A DNA stretch of 64,000 bases from Piezodorus guildinii (Eukaryota; Arthropoda; Insecta; Hemiptera; Pentatomidae), in NCBI GenBank assembly GCA_023052935.1, contig CM041292.1:40756139-40820138 (forward strand). The letters run 5' to 3'. Below are positions 43,154 through 55,214 of this stretch, piece by piece; position 1 is the first letter of the stretch, and every line of letters starts with the position of its first letter. Position numbers and translations under genes: made by a program. A model generated the notes under the pieces. That model was not told where the DNA came from. It worked only from the letters and a program-made list of their open reading frames with translations, and ran no database searches.

Positions 43154-44003
43154 AAAATCTGGTGCGGGCAACACACGACTTTCACCTACCCCGTTTTTAA
43201 AATCGATTAAAGAATTTTCAAATACAGTTAGAGATAAAAATGAGTGAAACTAATAAAAAAATCTGAAGCGGGCAACACACGACTTTCAACTTTACATCTA
43301 ATTTTTGAAATCAATGAAGAAAGAATTTATCAAAAAACAGTTAGAGATAAAATACGTGAAACTATTAAGGAATTAATTAAATTGAATTTATATAAAAACA
43401 TCTGTTTTATTATAAACGAAAAATTGCATTAAAAAAATATTTTTTCTTTTTATCCTTTAGTTGGGTATCGAATTTATATATTTACTTGTTTTTCATCAGC
43501 ATAACAAGAAAATATAGTTATTTTTATTAAATCTACAAAATTAAAGGTACTTTAGGAGAAGAAAATTTAAAATATCGACAGTTAAGCCCTGTCAGACCAT
43601 TTTAATCAGAATAAAACCTACATGATATTAAAGCCCATTAAACTTTACATCTATATAGCGAGTATAATCAAAATCGTCAGAACCGTTTTCGAGAAAATCG
43701 AAAAAAGGTGCAAAATACATGGTATAAAGTGCCTCTTCTGGTAAGCTCATTTTGATGAAAAAAGTTTTGTCACGTCTCGGGCGTATAGTTGTCTTAAATA
43801 TGAAATTTCAGTTTTATAGGACTTACCTTTTCCGCCCGGGAGTTACCCAACACACACACACACACACACAGACCTTTTTGTGGGACTTGGTTATTTGGAC
43901 TGAGGGGACACTAAAACGTCTATTTCCGTTGAAAACTGGAATTCGAAAATTTTCACGATCGCAATACTTCCCCTTACTATATATAGTAAGTGAAAGTAAT
44001 AGT
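43154..44003 (+). mobile_element. family M, full copy joined to an extra 5' end
   Basis: 43154-43252 is a family M 5' end that breaks off after GTGAAACTAATAAAA. A second 5' end (TCTGAAGCGGGCAACACACG) starts there at once and continues as a nearly complete copy to the hairpin end (GTAAGTGAAAGT, about 43986-43997). It includes a (CA)n expansion near 43853-43870. With the fragment at 42897 this makes three 5' ends in a row in one orientation. Confidence 0.7.
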
Positions 44004-44024
44004 AGTAGTAATTGTAAGTTTCTG

Positions 44025-44290
44025 TTTATTATTTTCAATAATAAACCTATGTAATCGATTAATAAAAGTACCTCCCTCAAAATTTGAGGGCTTACGTTTC
44101 AGGATACGTAGAAACCGAATGACGATTAAAAAAAAATCCGTTTCTCCTAATTAATAAGTAAATAAATGCCAAACTTAGCAGTGGCGATATGCCATTTTCC
44201 TTTGAATTATTATTGTTTTTCATAGTCGATAATATTTATGTGGAAATAATAAACAATTGTTTAATAATTTGTAGTGTTTTTGTTATTTGT
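44025..44290 (+). repeat. repeat R2
   Basis: Shares blocks with 15640-16030: CTTACGTTTCAGGATACGTAG, TTAGCAGTGGCGATATGCCA, GGAAATAATAAACAATTG. It lies just after a family M copy, in the same order and orientation as at 15 kb. Confidence 0.5.
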
Positions 44291-44864
44291 TTACTGTTTT
44301 ATATTAAAGTTGGGTGTTTGATAAATAACAAAACTACTGAATCGTTGAAGTCTCTAAAGACTTGGTGTTGAAGACATGTGTTTAAATTTCACGTTTCTTA
44401 GATAATTAGAGTGTAAAAGAAGATAATGAAGAGGAAAACAGGAAATAAAAGATATCGAGTTGGAGATCTGTCAGGGACAAGGACGATGTGGCGGACAGCT
44501 TTACGTAAGAAGAGTCCGTAGTAGACACTCAACCGTGGAGATGGTTGCATCAGACAGAAAATCTCCGTCCATCCATTGCATTGAATTGCCTAGTGATTTA
44601 TCTAGCTCTAACAGCACGTGGTCATGACAAACATTCTCATTGTTATGACCGTGATCTTTGAGCTCCGAATCTTTCGAACAATTTGAGAATTGAATAGCAT
44701 AAAAAAAAAAAGAAGTAAAATTTGTACGATTTAAACCATTGTGTATTATAAAACTTCTTAGATATATCTGGTCGAGTGAGAAACTAATGGAAATAGAAGA
44801 TTCGAAACCAATCGATACAAAACAGAACTTTTACCAATTTTATAGATCAATATTTATTTACAAA

Positions 44865-44990
44865 ACCATCAAATTCTTTCCGCATTCAATCCAAAATCCT
44901 TCTTAAAATCCTGAATGCTCATATCTTTGTCAACAATAAACTCATCCATAAAGTACAGTTGTGAATTTCAATAAATAACATTTAACAAGT
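44865..44990 (+). pseudogene. Jockey-like fragment with internal deletion
   Basis: CATCAAATTCTTTCCGCATTC... matches the thumb region of the Jockey copies (compare 11280-11345). It then jumps directly to the 3' UTR end (GTACAGTTGTGAATTTCAAT). No long poly(A). Confidence 0.6.
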
Positions 44991-45082
44991 ATTTATTAAT
45001 GTTAGGTTATAAAGATGAAGTATCTAATCTATATATTGGGTTAAAATAAAAAATCAAAGCCGTATTTTTTATCATTTTTACT

Positions 45083-45680
45083 TTCACTTACCTGTATATT
45101 AAATGTATAGTAAGAGAAAGTATTGCGATCGTGAAAATATAAAAACGTGTTTCAACGGAAGGCTTTTCCCTGTGTCCAAACAACCAATCGCCCAAAAACA
45201 TATGTGTGTCTGTGATAAGCCAAGCACGAAAACGATAAGTAGTACGAAGCTTAAATTTCATATTTAGGCCAACAATTAACCGGAGATTTTTCAGCAGCTT
45301 TGTTCATCAAAATCGACTGACTGGAAAAGCTACTTTATACGATTACCATGTTTTTTGCACCTTTTTACGATTTTTCTCAAAACAACTGGAACGATATTCA
45401 TTAAGCGCGCTACATCGGTAATAAAGTTATTGGACTTTCATATCATGCATGTTTGATTCTGATTGAAATAGTCTGACAGGGCTTAAATGCCGATATTTGA
45501 ATTATATTTATTTCCTATATATTTAAATATATTTTCTTCCTCTTAAGTACCTTAAGTCTGAAGGTGAAAAAGTTTAATAACCGACTAAAAGAGAGAAAAA
45601 GCAAACATATTTAGTTAGGTAATTTTTTTTCAAAACACAAGAACATTAATATACTAATGGAAAGCTAAAAATGTACATAA
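45083..45680 (-). mobile_element. family M, diverged
   Basis: Reverse copy from ACTTTCACTTACCTGTATAT to ACTAATGGAAAGCTAAAAA; the 5' part of the element is missing. A SINE follows at once. Confidence 0.6.
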
Positions 45681-45685
45681 TTCTA

Positions 45686-45960
45686 TGGGGAGCCGGTGGC
45701 TGAGTGGCTAGCGCGCTATTCCACCACGCCAGAGTTGTGAGTTCGCATCCCAGTCCCCACGGGAATTTTTTAAGAATATAATGAAATGGGGATTCACTCA
45801 CAACCTCTCCTCCGGGTATGTGAGACTCGTCAGCCTACGGGTAGCAACTCGCAAAAATAGGCGTATGGAGTGATGACCCTACCCTAACCGTTTCATCGAG
45901 AAACGTGAGTATATTCTCCCAGGAGACTATACCACGCGGCCAAGGGCCTGCAAAGAGAAA
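45686..45960 (+). repeat. SINE family 3, tRNA-Leu/Ser-like head
   Basis: Head GGAGCCGGTGGCTGAGTGGC (A box) and GAGTTCGCATCCC (B box), which continues into a ~190 bp body ending in an A run (45956-45968). It is not a tRNA gene because the long variable arm and 3' acceptor do not close and the body recurs at 50.33 kb. Confidence 0.6.
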
Positions 45961-45969
45961 AAAAAAATT

Positions 45970-48900
45970 ATACAAATTATTGTAAAAGTGACAGAAACCA
46001 CGTTTACTGAAATTATAAAACCCAATTAAATTAGAGTTGCATTCTGCAAGACCGGTATTCATGAAATAAGTGGTATAAGTATGTTCCAACAAGAATACTA
46101 ATACTGATAAGATCGCGATACGAATTTCGATTATTTAAAAAAATAACGGAAATTATTAGATAATGGTTTATTATAACCAAATAATTATATTGGGGCATAC
46201 AAATTTGTATATCTGTTTAAAGACAATTAACTCATAAGTATAGCGAACATTGATTGAAGGAAAATGGCTAATCACTGACGTAATTTTAAAACACTATATC
46301 TCTACTATTTCTAAACCGATTACGACGGGTTTTTTTTTCTATTTTATTTTTTTTGTGGAGATATAATTCTCTAGCAGATAGCACCAATAAGTTTATTTTA
46401 TTGAATAATAATACCTTATACAAATTATAAAGCGTTTAAACTCCTTAGCTATTTCCTTTTCTTTTAATTTTCATTGAAATAATTTAAACAAAAATACCTG
46501 ATTCCAGGATATTTTTCATTTTTTCTCTATTTAAAAAAAAAAAAAAAAGCGTGTAGGGGAAAATTGCATCTCTTATAAGTTGTGGCTTGGCCGTATAAGA
46601 TTAATTTTTTTTTTTCATGCTTATCACTTTATCCCTAAAAACTTTTCCTTTTCTTCTTTGGGGAATCATATAAGTGAAATTTCAAAAAAAAAATTATCAT
46701 TTTTTTCTTTTTTTTATTAATCGCTGTGTCCTGATCAGAGAGCTTAAAGATTTGGTTTTTTTGACGGCCGACGGAAATACTTTTTTTTTTTTTCATTCAG
46801 GGTCTAAGTATCTTGAAAGTAAGACCTCGAGTTATGAGAGGGTGATATTTTTTGGTCTATTTGGTCAATATTGAAAATAATAAACCAAAAAATGAAACAA
46901 AATTAAATCGAACTGCGTGGATATAAATAAAATAGATTTTTCAGGATCAATCTGGTATAAGTTAACTTCATTTAAAGCAGCTCTGCCAACAAATATTCTT
47001 TTAAACTATATAATTACCAACAATATATTTGTTTGTTTTTCGAATAACAGTTAAGGTGTGGACAGGTAAATAAGTGGCCCTCAAAACCGGTAGGTGTTGA
47101 GGGTAGTCTACGTTAACTAAACCAGGCGTAAGTGATCAGTATGTTCCATCAAAAAGCATACCAGTCTAAATGTTTTATTCGTGTATACAATATTGAATTA
47201 AATTTATTATTTATAAATAACTAAAAGAATTTTATTCTCGTGTTATTAAAACGTTTAAACAATATAGAGCTCTCAAATAACAACACTACAACTGGAATAT
47301 ACCATAAACTAATAAAACAGACAGATATATTGTCTATATCGCCATTAATAATACCTGAAGATACCAAAAACATGTAAGGGTAACAAATTACAATTACGAA
47401 TAAATTGATTTAACCTAAGAATTGGATAAGGACTTCTATATTATTATTCTATATTTATTGGATGAGATTCCAGTCCAAAATATCCTTTTTACTTAAAAAA
47501 AATAATAATATACTAAAAATATCTATTTGAAAATTCTATGAAAATAGTTTATTGTGAAATATAATATACTTTTATTATAAAAAAAATGGAATTTTACAGT
47601 TTTTTTAAAACTAAAATCTCCGTGAAGAAAATAAAAATTTATTTAAGGCCCCCCTTCAAAATAAAACAACTCGGATTAAAAATATTATTTATTTACGAAT
47701 TATTTTCTAAAAATAAGTAAAACAATGGTCGCAAGAACACTGCCATATTTTTGTTTCCACGATCTGTCGGTTCAAGATATTCTTGGGGAATAAATTAAAA
47801 AAAGAAAAAAAAAAACAATATTACTTTATAATATGTAAGGTTGGGAATGTTTCAAACTATAAAAACAAATTTTTATATAATTTCAAAACATCCGTTTCCT
47901 TCTGCTTTTTAAACTATAAATTATGTAGGGAAAATCTTTTAAAAGTGTTACCAAAAGCATAACTGGTTTTAGCTTTAGCATTTTTTATCGAAAACATTTT
48001 ACCTAATTTGATTGGTGTTTTAAAAATAAAAATATTTTAATTATTTAAAACAAATAAAACCTACATATTAAACTAACAAAGTTGTTGATGAGACAGTAAT
48101 GTATTTTTGGGGGTTTGGAAATAAAAGACTTTTTCAGTAATAAAAGGAAAATCAAAACTAAAAGAGAAAAACTATTAATAATGAACCACTGTAATCATGC
48201 AAGAAAAAAATAATAACCCTCCAGAAATTTGAGCCGTCACATTTAAAAATACTTAAAATCAAAATATCAAAAACAAAACAAAAAATCATCCAAAACTACA
48301 GAACCGAATTTTTTTTTTCTTCCGAAATTTGGAACAAATGAGCGATGATACTTTGAGAGGTTTTATCGGACGTTTAGTTTCAAAATAGTGATCAATTAAA
48401 TATGATATGCGTCCATAATTCATATACTTTTGAAAATTAATGAAAAGTTTTAAGCATTCTGAAATCAGGACAACGGTAATTTGAAATATATATGTATGTA
48501 CACCTATATAGTAGATTATAAATTTTAGGTTTTGCGATTCAACATAGTTTTCATCCAAATATTGAATAAAAAGGCAAAAAGCAAGATAAAAATATTATAA
48601 ATCAGTTTAGAATATTGCGTTTTGAACATATTAATACATTTTTAATCAGTCTTTCTTCAGCTGCTTGGTTAGTTGAAAACAATTTATCCTCCGAAATATC
48701 TGATCTTAAATCAGAAGATAAGCTAATTGCCTACATAGTGATTTAATATGATAATATAAATTTTTAGAAAATAATAAACCATTGCCTAATAATTTGCAGC
48801 GTTTAAATTCATTATTAAAAATAATTATGAACTTGTAACACAATTGCAAATTATTGTTTCATTCAATGCTATTGTGTTGATAGCTTTTCTGTAGTACAAG

Positions 48901-49025
48901 AACAATAAAAAAAAAAAAAATAAAAATAAAAGACTATGGCCGATAATGGATCAGATAAATTTCTTTTGTTATCATTGCCTTTCGACGAAATGAAAAAGAA
49001 GTTAACCACCGCTGCATGACTTTTA
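45970..49025. other. AT-rich non-coding stretch, possibly upstream region
   Basis: About 3 kb of very AT-rich DNA with many A and T runs. No SINE, LINE or family M member recognised except a short R2-like piece (48735-48800). All open frames are short and low-complexity. Confidence 0.5.
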
Positions 49026-49029
49026 CTAC

Positions 49030-49205
49030 AATATCACGTGTCTGAAAGGACGCTTTTGATTGGCCGATCGTTAATGAGCCGCTGAATTAAGACCAATCAG
49101 TGTGCTGGTTAGTTTCGGTTCGTCCAGTGGAGGATCTTCTGCAGTACCAGTCAGCCAGGGATCAGTCGCAGGTTACGATCGCCAACAGTAGAGCAAGTGT
49201 TAAAG
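49030..49205 (+). promoter_or_regulatory. candidate promoter and first exon, plus strand
   Basis: A GC-richer island after 3 kb of AT-rich DNA. It contains an E-box CACGTG (49035-49040), ATTGG (49059-49063) and CCAAT (49093-49097) in opposite orientation, an arthropod initiator-like TCAGT (49162-49166), and then a consensus donor TTAAAG/GTAAGG (49205/49206). There is no ATG-led long frame before the donor, so the exon would be 5' UTR. No CpG-rich island or TATA box is obvious. The plus-strand candidate exon at 59842 could belong to the same transcript, but nothing proves it. Confidence 0.5.
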
Positions 49206-49209
49206 GTAA

Positions 49210-50186
49210 GGTCTAACCTTTATCTTAAAAAACGATTGCTTATCAAAAAACTAAATAAAACTATAATTGTGAATTTTAGTAAATTTCAATAAAATATTAA
49301 CAACAAAAGTTTCAAAGAACTTCCGAAAAATTTTCAACGAAAAAAAAGAATAATCATTTAATGAAATCCTTAAGTCATCTTTTTAATCCTTAAGTCATAT
49401 TTAGATTCAAAATTATTTTAACTTTATTTCCTTAAAAATTCAACAAGACTATTACTCCTCATTTCCCTGAAACGTAAGATGGAGTCTGCAATCGATTTAT
49501 GGAATGGATCAAATCTATATAATACATTCATCAATAAGCATTCGGGTATTTATAAATCTATTAAAAAATTATTTTTTTAAACGAGTGTTATTAGCTATAA
49601 TTATGTATCTGTACAAATAAAGTCACAATATAATGAAGCTCGCTTTGAGACATCCAATAGCTTATAGCTCTACAAATATTTACTCTATAAAGCTCAAATT
49701 AGTATCGTTACTCACAAAATTACACGTTTGATTTCATATGTTTTCCCTAAGTTTTCCAGATTTTTGTAAATAAATTCATGATTACTTTTACTAAAATCTT
49801 TTATTTCCATTTGTATTTTTTTGGTTAGGATTTTCAATAAAGAACCTTTGTAATTGAATACAAATTCCAAACATCGAATAAACTTAAATTTAACCGTAAG
49901 CTATACTCCGTCCACTGATTTTCTCCGAAACTGAGGAGCCGATTGTTTTGAGATTATGCGCCGACGTCACATTAATTAATCATTTTACATTGTAAGTAGG
50001 AAATCGTGCGAAATATTTTAAGTGGGAAACGTGCGAATATAAACTGTAAAACAATTCGGTATTTGACTAAATAAGAACATGCAATAGTTACTTTTATTAA
50101 TTTACATTATCTGTAAATATTATATACACTAAATACTTCATAATTATTTAATGATATTTCTAAACGAATCAGATTAGAATATATAT

Positions 50187-50243
<57 letters not shown>

Positions 50244-50325
50244 TCTTCCTTACATGCTATCCAATGAATCACACACTATCATATGATCATAAAAACATAT
50301 ATTTGGTGTAATAAGATTCCACACC
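49210..50325. other. AT-rich non-coding stretch, possible first intron
   Basis: Contains an R3 repeat fragment (49905-49970) and a (TA)n run at 50186-50241; otherwise nothing recognised. Confidence 0.45.
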
Positions 50326-50329
50326 ATGA

Positions 50330-50500
50330 TTCTAGTTGATACTTTGTGGGGCAGGGTCATTTTTGTGATAGGTTGAAGGTTAAGTAAATTCCCATAAAAT
50401 TACTTGCTTGAAAAAGTACTCCCGGGACTGGGATTCCAACTCACATCTTTTGGCGTGGTAGACAAGCGCGGTAGCAGCCCGGCAACATACATGCATTGAG
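50330..50500 (-). repeat. SINE family 3 fragment
   Basis: On the minus strand GGGCTGCTACCGCGCTTG, CCACGCCAAAAGATGTGAG then GTTGGAATCCCAGTCCCGGG. It parallels the head at 45686-45765. Confidence 0.55.
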
Positions 50501-51019
50501 TTTGTTTTCAAATCCGATGTATATTTGTTTAATATTAATTGTTTTAAACATCCTTATAAACACTATGTTATATACACGTATGTTTGTGTTTAATATCGTG
50601 CCGCGTTGCTCGTATCTAAATTTTAAAAATGCTACTTCAAAATTTTTTTAATTTTTTAAAAAAAAAAACTTTTTTTTTTCTTCAATCACTAATATAAATT
50701 AATTGAATGAATTTTTATCTTTGCTTCCGTTTGTTCTCAGGGTCTCTCATACAATACACTTTCGCATTATTATTTTATCATTATTTACCGAATTGATTCT
50801 TAAACGCATGGAGTATTTGTTCTCATTTTCAGTGTACCGTATGAAGTTTTCCAAATGTCGCCATCATGTATAAAATCATTATTATAAAAATATCATCATA
50901 TTTTCAATCCTTTCTACTTAAAACGCAGTGTATATTGTTACTGCTAGAAAGTAGGAAATTTATTTGTTCTAGATTAAAAACCGCACATGAGTAGAAAAAT
51001 AAAACCTTTACCTCTTTTA

Positions 51020-51260
51020 TCCATGAATGGTCTTGGGTCCAGTGCATATACATAGTTTTATAAATGTCTAACCCAACGGCCGTGCACGGAGGTAATTAGA
51101 CCGAAATCACGGTCAGCCACCAGGTTATTCCCAAATTTCGGGTACCCATGTAATAGATACTGGGTGTGCTCCCGGGTCGCTTTATTGCTGAAATAATAGA
51201 ATATATAACAGTGAGGGCTCGAACTTTAGACAGCAAGACAGGAAGCTCGAAATTAGTAAG
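51020..51260 (-). repeat. SINE family 2, diverged
   Basis: Reverse copy. AACGGCCGTGCACGGAGGTA, GACCGAAATCACGGTCAGCC and TTTCGGGTACCCATG match the body of the copy at 9442 in inverse. The tRNA-like head (about 51200-51260) is decayed. Confidence 0.7.
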
Positions 51261-51264
51261 CTGT

Positions 51265-52680
51265 ATCTTCTAAACCGTACTGTTTCCAATAATTGCATTG
51301 GTGAAACTAAAATATTGTCGATTAACAGCCACGAGGTAGACGTTACAAAAATGTGCTAATTATCTAAGACCAATAAAGCTTGGAAGAGCATAAGTTCAAT
51401 TTAAATTAAATTGGAAATCAATATACATTTAAACGTATTTATAACCAGACTACCTGTAACTCTACTGATCAACATCCCACTACCTGGTCGCTTTTTACAG
51501 GGGTGGGTATTATTGTAGGAGAAGCCCTGTGTTCAGTAACCTATAATTCTTAGATACTACCTCTTCTTGGATAATTATCCTACTTTCTTTTCAAGGGCCA
51601 AGACAAAAAACCCAAAGGATCTGTGTCAGTCTACTGGAGTCCTTCCTCATAGCCAGTGTTCTCGTGAGTAGCCATTGGAAAATCAATGTTATATTATATG
51701 TTATTGAAAACATCATTTATGACATTAATAAACAATTAAATAGCAATCGCTGTTAAAAATAATTAAATTGAAACTGTATTGATGAAATACATCAAGTGAA
51801 TTAGCTAAGTAATTAACACGCATGACAGCCTTTGGTGACAGAAGAAACTAAGCTTTGGTAGCACTCCAATGTCTAATTTAAATTTTCGGTTATATCTGGT
51901 AAAAGGTATATTTGCCATTTTCTTTCCAGTCACCTAAGTGGATTGTCGGAAATATGTAGAAATGGGAGCTTAGCGGATTTGTGTGGGCGAGGGATTTGTA
52001 ATTAAAAGATGTATATCATTTTTAGGCTACGTCTTGGACTAAAGGGATATCAAGCTGTTTATGAATGACTTTATTACTAACAAAGTAAAAAGTATTCACG
52101 TTTCTCTTAGGATTTCAATTTCTAAAGTTCGGATGCAGGAGATTTTTAACGGTTTCAACAAAACATTTTAGCGGATCTCCTCGTACAACCATTTCAATAA
52201 CAAAGTCCCCTTAAGTCGAAAAAATCTAATCCTAAATATTAGATATATATTTAGATTGTTAGTAGGCACAATGTATCATATACATTTTATGCGAAATACT
52301 ACAGATATGGAAGTGAAGAAAAAAGAGCAAGGCTCAATGAATATAGTTCAATCGACGAAAATTGAATTAATAAAATTTTAACTCTTAAATTAATAATACT
52401 CAATACAATTTCAAACAAGACAGGTATTTATTTAAACATTTACAACTTAAACTACAAAAAACTGCACGTAGATATCGACAGATCTTCTATTATCCGATCC
52501 TCTGGCATATGAAACTCTATTTCTTTTCATATCCTTGTGTCTGTTCCGATCTTTTAATTCCGCCTTTTCAATTACTTTTTATCCGTTCGATTTAATAAAA
52601 ATCCTGAATAAATCCAATTTTAAATGAACAAGTATAAATTTACAAAATCCTAGAAGTTAAACTTTTTTCATTTAGTATTT
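51265..52680. other. non-coding stretch
   Basis: AT-rich, with a GC-normal portion at 51440-51690 that holds no clear frame or repeat. Confidence 0.4.
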
Positions 52681-52686
52681 TAATTA

Positions 52687-52894
52687 GATGTATAACTTCA
52701 TCACTCTGTTATTAAATAATAATGCACAACGTTTCGGCTAAAATGCCAGCTTACAACGAGAAGCTTCATACGAGGCTTCTGGATGTTAGTATCTACTCAC
52801 CTTAGATAAAATTGTTCTTTTGTACCTGAAGAGGGTATTTCAGCCGAAACGTTGTGCATTAATATTTAATAAAAAAGTGATGAAGTTATGTATC
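52687..52894. mobile_element. fold-back element with hammerhead-like core
   Basis: A 208 bp unit with ~58 bp imperfect inverted arms (TAACTTCATCAC ... ATGCACAACGTTTCGGC and inverse). On the plus strand the right arm is preceded by CTGAAGA (52826-52832), a short spacer and GAAACGTTG (52846-52854), the same core order as at 14.48 kb. No TSD was found. Confidence 0.5.
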
Positions 52895-52904
52895 AGCCTC
52901 CAAT

Positions 52905-53165
52905 TTTATTCATAGAATTTGACCTTCACCTTAACGGCGCAATTTCCAGTTCCTGGCGTATCCGTTCATTCCTGACACGATATCTTCTTGCCTTCCCACT
53001 GTTGTTAGCAGGAACTTTATTTAACTCTGCTCTCCTGCCGGTCCGTCAATATCCAGCTTTCAGCTCCAAACAGGAGTTCAGCATATATACTGATTTGAAG
53101 ATATGGAGCTTAACACTTGTACTCACCTCTCACTTCCCTATTACAGTGTTGCAGATCTCATGGTA
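52905..53165 (-). pseudogene. LINE reverse transcriptase C-terminal fragment
   Basis: Minus-strand pieces recall the end of many LINE ORF2 proteins: a stretch like WILTDRQ preceded by the usual GAE-W motif, and after a frameshift RVRNERIRQELEIAP. Clade unclear (RTE-like or related). Several stops. Confidence 0.55.
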
Positions 53166-53169
53166 AACT

Positions 53170-53765
53170 GCATTCGCAAGTTTATTAACTAGTATTAAAG
53201 AGTTTTGATGATTTGTCATGTAAGTGTTGCAGTAACCGACACACGAGCAGTATTCTTTAGTTTCAGAATAATCTGCAGATTCCAAGTAAGACGTTTTTCA
53301 AGATCGTGACTCAGATAATTTAATTTTTAAGTCCGAAACGATGGTAAAAAAAAAAAAAAAATCAATCACAAATCTCAAAAAATAATTCGGGATTTTCAAA
53401 CTAATAACTTCCGTTAGCAATTATAGCCGGTAGCTACCCGATCAATTGGAATAATTATAATATGGCGGTATGGTAGCCTTGATCGTTATGTCAATTATCA
53501 GACGACATTGCTATTTTGATTTTCTGCAATTATCTTATTAGACGTGATGACCGTCCATTACTTCCCATTGTGCCAATGTCCATTTGCTATTATAAATTAA
53601 AGTTTAGTTCCTGCACTAATTACGGAATAAGATCAAAATAATAGCTACCGCCGCAGTCCTTGACCGTATTAATGAAAAGAAATAATTAAACGTCTTCTGC
53701 GCAAAATCTATCATTAAATTAAAATAATTCCTAAAACATAAAAAAAAAAAAAAAAAGTTCTAGTT
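53170..53765. other. AT-rich non-coding stretch
   Basis: Nothing recognised. Confidence 0.45.
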
Positions 53766-53768
53766 TAC

Positions 53769-53819
53769 ATATATATACACACACACACACACACACTCAC
53801 ACACACACACACACACACA

Positions 53820-53893
<74 letters not shown>
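53769..53893. repeat. compound microsatellite TA-CA-TA-T
   Basis: A short TA run, (CA)n with one TCA interruption (53776-53822), (TA)n (53823-53863), then about 30 T. Confidence 0.95.
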
Positions 53894-54014
53894 CTAAGCA
53901 AACATTTATTATAGATTAAATAATATGACCATTATCATGTTCAACAGTCGCTTAATATCCGTTTTTAAGTTTATGCCCAATTACCTTCCACAAACATAAC
54001 TTTTTTTAAATGAA

Positions 54015-54230
54015 AGCTAACAAGATGAAATGGTTAATTTTTTCGAATCTACACAACGTTTCTTTAGAGGAAGAAATTGTTAAATTTTGTCATTTCTGCC
54101 CAGTCGGACTACTTGAATCAGAATGAACTTACATGATATCTAAGCGCATACAATTTTATATCCTGAGTTTTATAAATTATATAAACGTGTATTTTCGATG
54201 AAAACGCGAATTTAAATATTCAAACTCTAA
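54015..54230 (+). repeat. family M internal fragment
   Basis: Core region around TTTAGAGGAAGAAATTG and GAATGAACTTACATGATATC, strongly diverged. A further piece at 54950-55075 lies beyond the next LINE fragment. Confidence 0.4.
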
Positions 54231-54237
54231 ATTTTTG

Positions 54238-54770
54238 ACTGAGACTATTGTATTCGATACTTCATAGACATTCTAAATTACCCATCAGACAGAAACTTAA
54301 CGTATACACTTATTTATTAAAACCAATATGGACTTACGCTTGCCAAATTTACGGACCTGCTAAAAAGACACACATACGTAAAATACAAACCTTTCAATCG
54401 CAATTTTTAAGACTGGCAACGAACTCCATACGTTTCAAACGATACCCTTCATACTGATTTACGTATTCCAACTACAACAAACCACATTCGATCGACTTAC
54501 AAACGATTTCACGACAAACTAAATAGACACATAAACAAACTTGTACAAAACATGGCTACAACCGACATACCATCCATCACTCGGCGTAGGCTGAAAAGGA
54601 GTTGGATGAGGGACCTCCTGACCTGAAAACATAGTTCTACTTAATGTCAGGAGGATGCACCACTGGGTCCTGTCTCCCTCATGCCTGCCCACGCCATGTT
54701 TTCATAGATTTTAGCACATTTACTGATTGTAATATTTTTTGCAGGTGTAAATAAAATGTTAAGTGATAAA
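54238..54770 (+). pseudogene. Jockey-like family 2, 3' end
   Basis: Frame with YLLKPIWTYACQIYGPAKK and IQTFQSQFLRLATNSIRF. After a shift near 54455 it ends RRRLKRSWMRDLLT with a stop near 54625, then a 3' UTR and poly(A) at about 54768-54776. Same family as 23912-24297. Confidence 0.75.
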
Positions 54771-55214
54771 AAAAAATATATATATTTAAACGATCACTAT
54801 ACTTTCCTTTACTATGCGTTTCATATAGAGGTATGCGTCTCAAAAAGTCAAGTTAATAGCAATATGGAAGTTGAAATATATTTTATTTTCCTGAAAAGAA
54901 TGATTATAACATTTCCCTCCTATTCGCGAGCTATTTCTTAGCTTTCATTTGTATTTTTTCTTTAGCTTTAACGGTATATTACAGTACTATTCTGTATACT
55001 AGTACTGTCGTATATTTAGCCGTTTTTCATCAGTGATAATAACATGATATGTTTTAATTTTTTCGAATCTACAAAATAATATTTGGTGCGGGCAACACAC
55101 GACTTTCACTACCTCCATTCTTAAAATCATTGAAAGAATTTTCAAATACAGTTAGAGATAAAAATACGTGAAACTATTAAAGAATTAATTAAATTGAATT
55201 TCTATAGAAACACG

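Noticed and set aside
45686..45765. Possible tRNA-Leu or tRNA-Ser gene
   Set aside because: The head resembles one, but the cloverleaf does not close and a related copy with body lies at 50.33 kb.
53769..53893. CRISPR-like or other ordered array
   Set aside because: It is a compound microsatellite; no regularly spaced repeats with unique spacers occur anywhere in the window.
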